The position numbers and the translations under genes were made by a program. Under the pieces are notes generated by a model. The model was not told where the DNA came from and did no database searches. It worked only from the letters and a program-made list of their open reading frames with translations. Shown here piece by piece: positions 7,301 through 15,473 of a stretch of 20,588 nucleotides of DNA. The stretch covers positions 1 through 20,588 of the forward strand of contig CAZJKO010000016.1 of assembly GCA_964546995.1 (NCBI GenBank), in the 5' to 3' direction. Positions within the stretch are counted from its first letter, which is position 1; every line of letters begins with the position of its first letter. The stretch is from CAZJKO01 sp964546995. Its GTDB lineage: Bacteria > Bacillota_I > Bacilli_A > RF39 > UBA660.

Positions 7301-8617
7301 TTATTTATTTATAACAACAACGGCACGAGCACCATTGTCATTACGTGTTGCTTCTTCTGTATGAACATAACCACCACGATCCACATACATCGCGTTCGTC
7401 CTACGAAGTGAATACGCCGACATGGTCCAGTATCCATAATTAATTCCGTATTCTCCTCCTGTTACTTCTACTGTCCCTCCGTTACTTGTTGAATCATATA
7501 AATAATTATTCATCCAATTGGGACAGGATTGATCGGAACTTGTACATCCTAATTTCCCTGCTTCTTGAGCTGTGATCATTCTTGCTTTTCCAGTTCTGTT
7601 TCCTAACATATACGTATTTGCTGTACATGTTACTTCATTGCTATCAAAACCACACCCTGTGAATGAATTCCCATTAAAAGGAGTAACACCCATCGTGTAG
7701 TTTTGATCATTTACATTCATCCATCCGCTTGTCGCAATATCTAAGGCAGGTAGTACGACGAGTGGGCCTTCAATCGTATCTTCTATTCCATCGATCTCAT
7801 TACACCATTTCGTTGCGTAAATTGTATTCTCTCTTTGCTGCATCGTAAGGGTACCATCTTCATTGTCACTAATTACATGAAAATACTTTGTCTCGCTATC
7901 GTTCACTTGATACTTTACAATTGTTCCAGGTGTATACGTTTCTGGAGCTGTTTCCATTTTGCTACAAGTCTCCTCTTCTCCTGTGATGCAATTCATTGCA
8001 TCATATTCATACAAAGCTAGGATATTTTTGTTCGTCTCGCTCGGCCCTTTCTCTTCTTGTTGTTGTGATTGTGTTGCTAAAACTCTAATTTTTGTTCTTA
8101 CTACTTGGCCCATCGCTTCATTTCTGGTATTTTCATCAATCCATAGTCTTAAATCATAGGTAATTGTCGTATTACCATCAATTGTTCCTTGATCTAATAC
8201 TCTATTTGGATTTTCTCCCGTTGTCGAAAGTAAGGCCGTCGTCTTGTTACCATCTTTGATCAGTTGATATTTTATTTTGGAATCGGCCATTCTCGTTTCA
8301 TTTTCTTCTAAAGTAATATCATCTAAATAAATTGTATATTCACTCGGCATATCACCATGATTTTCTAATGTAAAGTGATAGGGATCTAAAGTTTCTCCTA
8401 CTTCATCTAACATCGGTACAGCTTTTTCACTGTTTATTCCTACACTATTTTCATCATTTAGTATTAATGATAGTGTTCCTGCTTTTAACACATTCACTTT
8501 GGTTCCATTTAATTGTAATGTGAACCATGCATAGGTTCCTCCAATCACTAAAACAAGCACTAGTAATATACTCATTCCAATCATGAATAGTTTCTTTTTA
8601 TTTCTTTCTTGTCCCAT
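7301..8617 (-). CDS. P3: SipW/TasA-type exported protein with variable lectin-like C-terminus
   Basis: The 438-residue product has a signal-like segment at 1-30 ending GGTYA, with inferred cleavage before Trp31. VLKAGTLSLILND and a beta-rich TasA/CalY-like domain run to about 180. A polar linker (QSQQQEEKGPSETN) follows, then a second half. That half contains the cysteine pairs CITGEEETC, CGFDSNEVTC and CTSSDQSC, plus KYFHVISDNEDGTLTMQQRE and GKARMITAQEAGKLGC. It ends with GYWTMSA (395-401), 27 residues unlike P4 or P5, and GARAVVVINK. The Cys pairs suggest disulfides outside the membrane. The last part resembles C-type-lectin/FGE-like folds by pattern only. AGGAGAGG precedes the ATG at 8617. 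It is a single-gene unit between ldh and the pilin gene. Function as a surface fibre or adhesin is inference. Confidence 0.88.
   Translation of the reverse strand: MGQERNKKKLFMIGMSILLVLVLVIGGTYAWFTLQLNGTKVNVLKAGTLSLILNDENSVGINSEKAVPMLDEVGETLDPYHFTLENHGDMPSEYTIYLDDITLEENETRMADSKIKYQLIKDGNKTTALLSTTGENPNRVLDQGTIDGNTTITYDLRLWIDENTRNEAMGQVVRTKIRVLATQSQQQEEKGPSETNKNILALYEYDAMNCITGEEETCSKMETAPETYTPGTIVKYQVNDSETKYFHVISDNEDGTLTMQQRENTIYATKWCNEIDGIEDTIEGPLVVLPALDIATSGWMNVNDQNYTMGVTPFNGNSFTGCGFDSNEVTCTANTYMLGNRTGKARMITAQEAGKLGCTSSDQSCPNWMNNYLYDSTSNGGTVEVTGGEYGINYGYWTMSAYSLRRTNAMYVDRGGYVHTEEATRNDNGARAVVVINK
7334..7414 (-). other. Hypervariable C-terminal segment of P3
   Basis: Twenty-seven codons between those for GYWTMSA (7415-7435) and GARAVVVINK (7304-7333). 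The flanks are nearly invariant in P3-P5, while this segment shares only a few residues, such as a central Gly. Confidence 0.7.
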
Positions 8618-8641
8618 TGTACCTCTCCTATCTTTACTTTC

Positions 8642-8670
8642 AGTTTATCATAGTTTTTGATGCCATACAA
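8642..8670 (-). promoter_or_regulatory. Possible promoter of P3
   Basis: Minus strand: TTGTAT (8665-8670), 17-base spacer, TAAACT (8642-8647) with an extended TGA. Hexamer matches are weak, but the promoter must lie here because the pilin terminator ends at 8684. Confidence 0.35.
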
Positions 8671-8683
8671 GTTTTTACATAAG

Positions 8684-8706
8684 AAAAAGAATGAACGCTT
8701 TCATTC
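8684..8706 (-). terminator. Terminator of the pilin gene
   Basis: On the minus strand GAATGAA and TTCATTC form a perfect 7-bp stem with loop AGCG, followed directly by five T. It begins one base after the pilin stop codon. Confidence 0.85.
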
Positions 8707-8707
8707 T

Positions 8708-9094
8708 CTAACTTGTTTTACAAGCTTCTTCTCCATTTTTATCTTTACAAGATAACGTGACATGGTATTGATATTGGTTCTTATGTTTAGTTACTGTTAC
8801 ACTACTACCATTCGAACAATCTAAATTGTTGTTACTAGCAATGGGAAATTCTTTATTGATTTCTTGATAGGTAAAAGTAACAGAACCACCTGTTTCTAAC
8901 TCAGGAAGATCTTTTCGTTTTTGATCCATTAATAGTTTGGTTTTTTCGATTAAAATATCTTCATAATAATCACATGATGATTTTTCATATTTTTTGGTTA
9001 GTTGGGCTACAGCAGGAAAAACCATCACTGTAATCAAACCAATAATAGCAATGACAACTAATACTTCTACTAAGGTAAAGCCTTTTTGATTCAT
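8708..9094 (-). CDS. Type IV prepilin-like protein (ComGC/PulG type)
   Basis: The 128-residue product begins MNQKG-FTLVEVLVVIAIIGLI, a class III signal: a prepilin peptidase would cut after Gly5 and methylate Phe6, and mature Glu5 (Glu10 here) is present. The hydrophobic alpha-1 segment (6-25) is followed by a Lys-rich stretch and a beta-rich globular part with four Cys (SSCDYY, LDCSNG, LSCKDK, EACKTS) that could form two disulfides. I chose the ATG at 9094 because GAGGTG lies 7 bases upstream and the leader is then the usual length; the longer frame to 9142 would begin inside the promoter. No assembly ATPase, platform protein or peptidase is nearby. It could be a competence pseudopilin or an adhesive pilin subunit. 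Confidence 0.88.
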   Translation of the reverse strand: MNQKGFTLVEVLVVIAIIGLITVMVFPAVAQLTKKYEKSSCDYYEDILIEKTKLLMDQKRKDLPELETGGSVTFTYQEINKEFPIASNNNLDCSNGSSVTVTKHKNQYQYHVTLSCKDKNGEEACKTS

Positions 9095-9118
9095 CTTATC
9101 ACACCTCATCTTATTAAG

Positions 9119-9147
9119 ATTGTAACATGATCTTTCGATCATTTCAA
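9119..9147 (-). promoter_or_regulatory. Promoter of the pilin gene
   Basis: Minus strand: -35 TTGAAA (9142-9147), 17-base spacer, -10 TACAAT (9119-9124) preceded by TGT (extended -10). This is one of the best promoter matches in the window and marks the pilin as a separate transcription unit. Confidence 0.7.
9127..9142. repeat. Perfect inverted repeat in the pilin promoter spacer (possible operator)
   Basis: ATGATC, TTTC, GATCAT: 6-bp arms with a 4-base centre, filling nearly all of the -35/-10 spacer. On the minus strand the loop is GAAA, a GNRA-type tetraloop. No T run follows, so it is not a typical terminator for the upstream pyrophosphatase gene. Confidence 0.5.
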
Positions 9148-9155
9148 GGCGAGGA

Positions 9156-10778
9156 TTACTCTTTATCTAAGACATCAATAATATATGGTACAACTTGTTT
9201 CTTTCTTGAAACACAGCCTGGCAAGAAGTGTCCTTGTTCGATGTTATCGATGGAATATGCTAATTCTAGAACATTTTTAGCACGATCACTATAAAGAACA
9301 TACGAACCATTTTTGATAATATCTGTTACAAACAACGTTTCAAAAAGATGATTGTTATTTTCTGCTACTTGGTTTAAAAGGGTAACGTATTCGTCTAGTT
9401 CCTCTTTTATTTCATCAAAATTCATCGTCATAATTTGACCAATACCAATATTTTTATCATTGATTGTAAAAATTTTGTAATCCGTATAGAGAAGTTCTTC
9501 TTTGGTTTTGCCTTTTAGTGATGTTCCTGCTTTTAATAATTCTGTTCCATACACTTTATAATCTACGCCTGCTATTTTAGAAAGTGCTTCTACTGTTTGT
9601 TTATCGATTTCTGTCGTCGTTGGTGATTTTAATATCAATGTATCAGATAAAATTCCCGATAACATCATACCGGCAATTTCTTTCGGAATTTTAATGTTAC
9701 TTTCTTTATATAAATAATAAATAATAGTATTGGTACTTCCTACCGCCATATTACGGAAACTGATCGGTGCTTTCGTCGTCAAACTACCTAAATTATGATG
9801 ATCGATAATCTCTAAAATATCGGCATCTTCAATGCCATCGGCACTTTGTGCTTTTTCGTTATGATCCACTAGTATCACTTTTTTTCTATTTTTTTCGTTT
9901 AGATCCGTCAAACGAAGAAGTCCTAAACATTCTCCTTTTTTATTTAAAATTGGATAATTCGTGTGTTTTAGTTTATTATTGACTTCTAGAAAGTCATCGA
10001 CATAGTCGTTTTCTTCGAAACTAACAGGACGACTGTTTACTAAGATATTCTCAATATAATTACCATAACTAATCAACTTTGACGTATGGAAACTATCATA
10101 TGGTGTTTTGATGATGTTTACTTTGTTCTTTTTCGCTAATGCAATATGTTCTTTTTGAAGATCATTTCCTCCTGTTATGACAATCATTTTGACTTTGGAA
10201 TTAATGGCATATTCGATGATATTATGACGATCTCCTACTATTAAAATCATATTTGGAGACAGTGTGACATTTTCCATAAATGTACTACTTTTATAAGATG
10301 CAACCAAGAGGTTTCCTTCTATTTCTTCATCAAATTTGAGAACTTCTTCCCCTTTTAATACATTTACAATATTATCGTAGGAAGAGTTTAATCTTTCAAA
10401 ATTACCATTGACTAATTCTCTTGCTAAATCTTTAATCGTAATTAATCCTAAAAAATTCTTTTTGGAATCGATGATGGGCAATCCTGTAAGACCATTGTCA
10501 TTCATATAGTGAAATGCTTTTTCGATCGATGCTGTTTTGTCCATATAGCATCCTTTGGTATAAGATACATCCTTTAACTGTAATCTTACATCATTTAAAT
10601 ACTTTGGTTCTGGCACATGAAAGTAATCGAGAGCAAACTTGGTTTCTAAGTTGACAGAACCCAGTATTCTAGGGGATGTTTTATATCCTAATTGATTCTT
10701 TAAATACGATAAACTGATGGCAGAAGTTACCGAATCTGTATCTGGTTTTTTGTGTCCAAAAATATAAATTGTACTCAT
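9156..10778 (-). CDS. ppaC: Family II manganese-dependent inorganic pyrophosphatase with CBS and DRTGG domains
   Basis: This cytosolic enzyme hydrolyses pyrophosphate to two phosphates and pulls biosynthetic reactions forward. The 540-residue product has the DHH catalytic core split by a regulatory insert. GHKKPDTDS (8-16) gives metal ligands His9, Asp13 and Asp15. A first CBS domain lies at about 65-125, a DRTGG-like domain at about 150-245, and a second CBS at about 250-298. Asp305 (VDHNE) and D326-H-H328 follow, then DHHA2 with SRKKQ at 524-528 for pyrophosphate binding. CBS pyrophosphatases of this type are regulated by adenine nucleotides, and DRTGG forms also bind diadenosine polyphosphates; control here is inferred from that. 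The ATG at 10778 has GAGGAG 7 bases upstream. It is transcribed alone. Confidence 0.94.
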   Translation of the reverse strand: MSTIYIFGHKKPDTDSVTSAISLSYLKNQLGYKTSPRILGSVNLETKFALDYFHVPEPKYLNDVRLQLKDVSYTKGCYMDKTASIEKAFHYMNDNGLTGLPIIDSKKNFLGLITIKDLARELVNGNFERLNSSYDNIVNVLKGEEVLKFDEEIEGNLLVASYKSSTFMENVTLSPNMILIVGDRHNIIEYAINSKVKMIVITGGNDLQKEHIALAKKNKVNIIKTPYDSFHTSKLISYGNYIENILVNSRPVSFEENDYVDDFLEVNNKLKHTNYPILNKKGECLGLLRLTDLNEKNRKKVILVDHNEKAQSADGIEDADILEIIDHHNLGSLTTKAPISFRNMAVGSTNTIIYYLYKESNIKIPKEIAGMMLSGILSDTLILKSPTTTEIDKQTVEALSKIAGVDYKVYGTELLKAGTSLKGKTKEELLYTDYKIFTINDKNIGIGQIMTMNFDEIKEELDEYVTLLNQVAENNNHLFETLFVTDIIKNGSYVLYSDRAKNVLELAYSIDNIEQGHFLPGCVSRKKQVVPYIIDVLDKE

Positions 10779-10829
10779 GTTTTCACTCCTCATTCATTTG
10801 ACATTTAGTATATCAACACAAACAGCATC

Positions 10830-10838
10830 ATTATACCA
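10830..10838 (-). promoter_or_regulatory. Extended -10 promoter of the pyrophosphatase gene
   Basis: Minus strand TGGTATAAT: a perfect -10 with TGn extension and no strong -35. Predicted leader about 45 bases. Confidence 0.5.
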
Positions 10839-10878
10839 TATTTTACCCATATTGAACAGTTTTATGAAGCTATTTCTT

Positions 10879-10929
10879 GGATTTTTTTACTCTAAGTAAA
10901 AAGAACTTCTTATAAAGAAATCCTTTTTT
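10879..10929. repeat. Nested inverted repeats between P4 and the pyrophosphatase gene
   Basis: An inner perfect 8-bp stem, TTTTTACT (10884-10891) with AGTAAAAA (10895-10902), lies within an outer pair GGATTT (10879-10884) and AAATCC (10918-10923); the two share one base. Six T follow the outer pair on the plus strand, where there is no gene to end. On the minus strand no T run follows, so whether it stops P4 transcription is unclear. Confidence 0.45.
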
Positions 10930-10931
10930 GA

Positions 10932-12230
10932 TTATTTGTCGATGACAACGACAGCACGAGCACCGAAATCCGTATTCGTCGTAGGATACAAATAGTAAAC
11001 ATCCCCATGATAAGGTACATATATCGCAATTGTTGAATCAGAAGAAAGAGCTGACATCGTCCAATATCCATAGTTATTTCCATAATCTCCCCCTGTTTGG
11101 TTTATCGTTCCGCCATAACTGGTTGAATCATATAAATAATTGTTCATCCACGTGGGACAGGATTCATTTGCTCCCGTACACCCTAATCCATTCGCTTCTT
11201 GTACGGTAATCATTCGGGCCTTTCCTGTTCTCTTTTCTAATGTATACTTATTTATTGTGCATTCCGTTAAACTGCAACCTGTAAATTCGTTCGTCTTGAA
11301 AACTGTAGTTCCCATTGTATACTTTTGATCATTTACGTTGGTCCAGTCCTTTGTCGCATTTTCAAGGAAAGATAATGCCGTCAAAGGTCCCTTGCTATTA
11401 TCGTCTTTCACATCGTACCACGGAACCTTATAGATCGTATTCTCTCGTTGTTGCATGGTCAAAGTACCTTCTTCTTCATTATCACTGATGACATGAAAAT
11501 ACTTCGTTTCACTATCATTTACTTTGTACTTTACTATTGTTCCTGCTTCATAGGTAGTTGGTCGTTCTGTTAATTCTACACACGTTGACTCCTCTCCTGT
11601 TAAACATTTCGTTGCTTCTTCTGTACTGTAACTATATACATTCAAAATATTTTCGTTTGGCGTTTTTGCTTGACTTGTGCTTTGTGTTGCTACGACTCTT
11701 AGTTTTGTTTTCAATGTTGTTCCCATGACATCGTTCGTTGCATCAGAATCAATCCATAGTCTTAAATCATACGTAATGGTTGTATTGCCAGCGATGGTTC
11801 CACTATCTAGTACACGATTTGGATGCGTTCCTGTTGTATTTAGTAATGCCGTCGTCTTCGTTTCATCTTTCGTTAGTTGATACTTTACTTTGGAATCAGT
11901 CATTCTCGTTTCATCTGTTTCTAAATCGATATCATCCAAGTAGATTGTATATTCACTTGCTATATCACTATGGTTTTCTAGGGTAAAATGATAGGGATCT
12001 AATGTCTCTCCTACTTCGTCCAACATCGGTACGGCTTTTTCTTGAGAAATTCCTACACTATTTTCGTCATTTAGAATAAGGGAAAGTGTTCCTGCTTTTA
12101 AGATATTTACTTTCGTTCCATTTAATTGAAGTGTGAACCATGCGTAGGTTCCTCCTATTACTAATATTAATATCAGTAATACACTCATTCCGATCATAAA
12201 CAGTTTCTTTTTATTGCTTTCTTTTTCCAT
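10932..12230 (-). CDS. P4: SipW/TasA-type exported protein with variable lectin-like C-terminus
   Basis: The 432-residue product has the same plan as P3. The signal-like segment is 1-30, ending GGTYA before Trp31. A beta-rich TasA/CalY-like domain follows, then linker TQSTSQAKTPN and the second half with cysteine pairs CLTGEESTC, CSLTEC and CTGANESC. It ends with GYWTMSA, 28 variable residues and GARAVVVIDK. I chose the ATG at 12230: AAGGAG lies 8 bases upstream, while the in-frame GTG at 12239 overlaps that site. Residues coded at 11874-11980 are almost identical in DNA to P5. It has its own promoter inside the 3' end of addA. A surface fibre or adhesin role is inference. Confidence 0.88.
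   Translation of the reverse strand: MEKESNKKKLFMIGMSVLLILILVIGGTYAWFTLQLNGTKVNILKAGTLSLILNDENSVGISQEKAVPMLDEVGETLDPYHFTLENHSDIASEYTIYLDDIDLETDETRMTDSKVKYQLTKDETKTTALLNTTGTHPNRVLDSGTIAGNTTITYDLRLWIDSDATNDVMGTTLKTKLRVVATQSTSQAKTPNENILNVYSYSTEEATKCLTGEESTCVELTERPTTYEAGTIVKYKVNDSETKYFHVISDNEEEGTLTMQQRENTIYKVPWYDVKDDNSKGPLTALSFLENATKDWTNVNDQKYTMGTTVFKTNEFTGCSLTECTINKYTLEKRTGKARMITVQEANGLGCTGANESCPTWMNNYLYDSTSYGGTINQTGGDYGNNYGYWTMSALSSDSTIAIYVPYHGDVYYLYPTTNTDFGARAVVVIDK
10965..11048 (-). other. Hypervariable C-terminal segment of P4
   Basis: Twenty-eight codons between those for GYWTMSA (11049-11069) and GARAVVVIDK (10935-10964). The segment is rich in Tyr, Ser and Thr and differs almost throughout from P3 and P5. 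Confidence 0.7.
11874..11980 (-). repeat. Near-identical block shared with P5 (copy 1)
   Basis: Aligned by eye with 20398-20504 in the same orientation, this shows 106 identities in 107 bases; the single difference is at 11900/20424. Flanking bases diverge at once. P3 is clearly different in the same region. Confidence 0.85.
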
Positions 12231-12277
12231 TCTTTTCACTCCTTTTCTATCTTATTTTTATTCTAGTATCACTTTTT

Positions 12278-12294
12278 TTGAATTGCTTATTCAA
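12278..12294. repeat. Inverted repeat in the P4 leader
   Basis: TTGAAT, 5-base centre, ATTCAA. It lies in the predicted 5' untranslated leader of P4. On the minus strand its second arm could also serve as a -35 (TTGAAT) with GATACT at 12265-12270, an alternative weaker promoter. Confidence 0.35.
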
Positions 12295-12312
12295 TCACTT
12301 CCTATTGTAAAT

Positions 12313-12341
12313 ATAATACCATACTAAGATACGGTTGTAAA
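12313..12341 (-). promoter_or_regulatory. Promoter of P4
   Basis: Minus strand: -35 TTTACA (12336-12341), 17-base spacer, -10 TATTAT (12313-12318) with extended TGG. The -35 uses the last codons of addA. Predicted leader about 75 bases. Confidence 0.6.
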
Positions 12342-15300
12342 TGTCAATTCTTGAAATTGCTCTTCGATGATGGAATATAAATATATGGATGTTTTCTTGT
12401 TCGTTTTCTTTTCAATATAGTTTTGATATCCTCGTAATTGTCTTTTGTAGTTTTCATCGTCTATCTGTTTTAATTTATAATCGATGATGATGATTTCCTC
12501 TTTTTCTTCTAACATTAAGTCGATGATTCCATGATAAGATGTATCTTCCTCTTCTTCATAAAATTCGTATTCTCTTATGATATTTGCTTGTAAATGGTTT
12601 TTTATTAAGTCTTGATCCATAAATGCTTTTAATTTTTGTTTGATAAATGGTGAGACATCTAGTTTATCTACTTCTGATTTTGTCCATTCCATTTCTTCTA
12701 AGATACGGTGAATTTCACGACCAAAGTTTATATTTTGCTCTTCTTCTTTTGTGATGAGAGACGTTACTTTTTTAGAAAAGGAAGCCTCTTGTTCTTCTTT
12801 GGTGACAGGGTTTAATTCTGTTACTTGGAAAGAAGTATTCGTTGTTCCAACTTTTTCTTTGATGTTCGTCTTTTTTACTTGTAAATAATCTTTACTTAAA
12901 GGAAGCGTTGAAAGATCGATTTCTTTTTTGTATGGAGTTATGATTTCTTCTATACTTTGGAGCATGGTTTGAAAACTTTGATATTTGTTACGAATATGAT
13001 TTTTAACCATACCATTTTTATCTAATTTTAATTCTTGTTCTTCTTTTTGTTTAGGAAAAAGAAAGATCATTTTCTCTTTGGCTCTCGTTAGGGCAACATA
13101 GAACAGTCTTATTTTCTCTGATACTTCTTCTTTGGTATAGCGATCTTTTAGTAATGCTTGATAGATTGTTTTACTAATTCCTTCTTTCATATAAGGGGTT
13201 AAAAAACCGATCTTTTCATCATATAAAAACCATTCTTTGATGTCACTCATATTAAATTTCAAATATAGACCACTGAAATAACATATAGGGAATTCTAAGC
13301 CTTTGGATTTATGGATCGTCATCATTTTACAACTGTTACTACTCTCTTTTGTTGCTTGGAATTTCAAATCGATTCCTTTTTCAAAAAGATCATCGAGATA
13401 CGTTACAAATGTAGCAATGGTATAACCGTTTTCTTCTAAACTCTTTCCTAAGTTATATAAATAATCCAGTCTTACGATTGCACTTTCAATCGAACCTAGT
13501 TTGATTAAACATTCGTAGTAAGAAAAGGAATCTACAATGCGATCTAACAATGTTGTAATCGTTAAGTCTTCTATTTCCTCGGCTATTTCTTTTGCTTTTT
13601 GGAATAATGTGCTATTTTTAAACTGATTTGTCGTTACATCGTGATAGATATTTTGATCTTTTTCTTCTATTAAGAAACTTCTTGCTACGCTCATGTAAGC
13701 ATAACGAAATGCTTCTTCGTAACGATCGTTTTTGATTTCTAGGATGAGATGGATCATGTTTTTTAATGTTAAGATGTCGCTTTCTGTTTTTACGGATTCT
13801 TCTTTTTCAATCGTTAGTGGAATGTTTTGGTATTCAAATACTTTTTTATACTGTTCGAAGTATGTGGACCGGTCCATCAAAATGACAAAATCTTGGTACA
13901 TGACTGGTCTTAGGGTATTGGTCTTTTTATCTAAAACTAAGTATTTTTCTTCTACTTTTCGTTTGATGTCTTGAGCGATAATAAACATTTCCATTTCTTC
14001 TTTGGTATAAAGTGAATCTTTTTCTTTGGTATAACATAACACGTCCATGTGACTATCGTCTTCTTTTTGACCTTTTTCTTTATATACTTGATTTCCAAAG
14101 ATCATCTGGTGCGTACTTTTGTAATCCGCTCCACCTAAGATTTGATCCATTAGAGGGCAAAAGAGAAGATTGATATCCTCTAGTACTTCTTCTCGAGAAC
14201 GGAAGTTTTTGTTTAAGTCGATTTTGATACCACCAATGTTTCGTTGATACGTTTCGTATTTTTCTTTGAATAAATAAGGATTGGCATTTCGGAAACGATA
14301 GATCGATTGTTTGATATCTCCAACCATATAGACATTGTTTTTTTGAATGAGGGAAATGAACGTTTCTTGTAAATCAGAAGTATCTTGGTATTCATCGACT
14401 AAGATTTCTTGAAAGGTATTTTTGACTTCGTCTTGGGCCTCGCTATGTTCTTCGAGTAGTTGAATGGCTAGTTTGGCAATATCTGTAAATTCGAACAGAT
14501 CCTCACGTTCTTTAAAGTCTTTGATTTGTCTATCTAACACAAGTAAGATATCGATCAATATTTCGACATAGGGTTTGGTTTTATCGATACTTTCTTTGAT
14601 TTCTTCTTCGTTTTGATAAGGACACAATTCTTCGATCTCTTTAATTACTTCGCCTATTTCTTTTTTTAAGTTGCTGGCATTAGGGGAAGTGTTTTTGGGC
14701 ATTCTTGGAAGAGAAATTTCGTTTAGGGATGTTTTGATTTCGTCATATGTTTTGGCGTCGATTAACGTGTCTATTTTCTCTTTTACTGTTTCATAGAAAT
14801 CCCCATCGACTTCGTGTTTGAGTTCCTGTAAGAGATCCTTTATTTCTTCTTGTTTTAAAGAAATGATTTCGACATACTTTTGGATATCTGCTTCTATTTT
14901 CGCAGGGTGAAAAAACGTGGCAACATAATTTTCTAAATATGATACCTTGTCGTACTTCATCTCTAATTTGTCGTTCATGTTCAAGATGGCATCTTTGATC
15001 ATTTGGTCATCTTTGGTACAAAAGGTTCGAATGAGATCTAAGAATTTTTCATCTTCTTTTTCGTAGTATGAATCGATGATGGTATCTAACAATTTCTTTT
15101 TTTCGAGGCTCACCAGTGTCGATTCGGCAATTTTAACGTTTGGGGTAATGTTTTTTAAGTAGTGGTACTTTTTTACAATCGATAAAGCAAAACTATCAAA
15201 GGTAGTAATATAGGCACCATCGATCCACTCTAATTCTTCTTTTAAGGCTGGATCCTTTTCGATAGAGGAACGAATTCGTTCTTTCATTTCGAAGGCGGCA

Positions 15301-15473
15301 GCTTTAGTAAAGGTTAGGACTAACAATTCGTTAATGTGAATGCCACTTTTTAGTTTTCTAATGACACGTTCAGTTAGAACTGCTGTTTTACCACTTCCTG
15401 CTCCAGCACTGACGAGGATGTTTGTTCCTTCGCAATCAATCGCTTGCTTCTGTTCTTTCGTCCATGTTGGCAT
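12324..15473 (-). CDS. addA: ATP-dependent helicase/nuclease subunit AddA
   Basis: AddA is the helicase-nuclease subunit of AddAB, which resects double-strand breaks and loads RecA after Chi recognition. The 1049-residue product has the UvrD-family motifs in order: Walker A SAGAGSGKT (22-30), LTFTKAAAFEMKERI, Walker B VDEYQD (Asp360-Asp364), GDIKQSIYRFR, MTIHKSKGLEFP and LFYVALTRAKE. The C-terminal RecB-type nuclease has GREIHRILEEM, Asp985 (GIIDLML) and D998-Y-K1000. The nuclease motif reads DYKLK where DYKTD is common; Asp and Lys remain. At 1049 residues it is shorter than Bacillus AddA (about 1230). The ATG at 15473 has AAGGTG 6 bases upstream and overlaps addB by 38 bases, which suggests coupling. 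No hairpin terminator was seen after it. Confidence 0.95.
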   Translation of the reverse strand: MPTWTKEQKQAIDCEGTNILVSAGAGSGKTAVLTERVIRKLKSGIHINELLVLTFTKAAAFEMKERIRSSIEKDPALKEELEWIDGAYITTFDSFALSIVKKYHYLKNITPNVKIAESTLVSLEKKKLLDTIIDSYYEKEDEKFLDLIRTFCTKDDQMIKDAILNMNDKLEMKYDKVSYLENYVATFFHPAKIEADIQKYVEIISLKQEEIKDLLQELKHEVDGDFYETVKEKIDTLIDAKTYDEIKTSLNEISLPRMPKNTSPNASNLKKEIGEVIKEIEELCPYQNEEEIKESIDKTKPYVEILIDILLVLDRQIKDFKEREDLFEFTDIAKLAIQLLEEHSEAQDEVKNTFQEILVDEYQDTSDLQETFISLIQKNNVYMVGDIKQSIYRFRNANPYLFKEKYETYQRNIGGIKIDLNKNFRSREEVLEDINLLFCPLMDQILGGADYKSTHQMIFGNQVYKEKGQKEDDSHMDVLCYTKEKDSLYTKEEMEMFIIAQDIKRKVEEKYLVLDKKTNTLRPVMYQDFVILMDRSTYFEQYKKVFEYQNIPLTIEKEESVKTESDILTLKNMIHLILEIKNDRYEEAFRYAYMSVARSFLIEEKDQNIYHDVTTNQFKNSTLFQKAKEIAEEIEDLTITTLLDRIVDSFSYYECLIKLGSIESAIVRLDYLYNLGKSLEENGYTIATFVTYLDDLFEKGIDLKFQATKESSNSCKMMTIHKSKGLEFPICYFSGLYLKFNMSDIKEWFLYDEKIGFLTPYMKEGISKTIYQALLKDRYTKEEVSEKIRLFYVALTRAKEKMIFLFPKQKEEQELKLDKNGMVKNHIRNKYQSFQTMLQSIEEIITPYKKEIDLSTLPLSKDYLQVKKTNIKEKVGTTNTSFQVTELNPVTKEEQEASFSKKVTSLITKEEEQNINFGREIHRILEEMEWTKSEVDKLDVSPFIKQKLKAFMDQDLIKNHLQANIIREYEFYEEEEDTSYHGIIDLMLEEKEEIIIIDYKLKQIDDENYKRQLRGYQNYIEKKTNKKTSIYLYSIIEEQFQELTFTTVS

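Noticed and set aside
7118..7411. Plus-strand frame spanning the ldh end and P3 end
   Set aside because: It is out of frame with ldh, crosses the terminator hairpin and is antisense to P3; no supported start.
9095..9142. Longer pilin start at ATG 9142
   Set aside because: It has no ribosome site, overlaps the promoter palindrome, and would give an abnormally long prepilin leader.
10965..11048. Diversity-generating retroelement acting on the variable C-termini
   Set aside because: No reverse transcriptase or template repeat is in the window, and the flanking conserved codons differ at silent sites between paralogs. Differences are not limited to adenines, so ordinary divergence or recombination fits better. 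A distant retroelement cannot be excluded.
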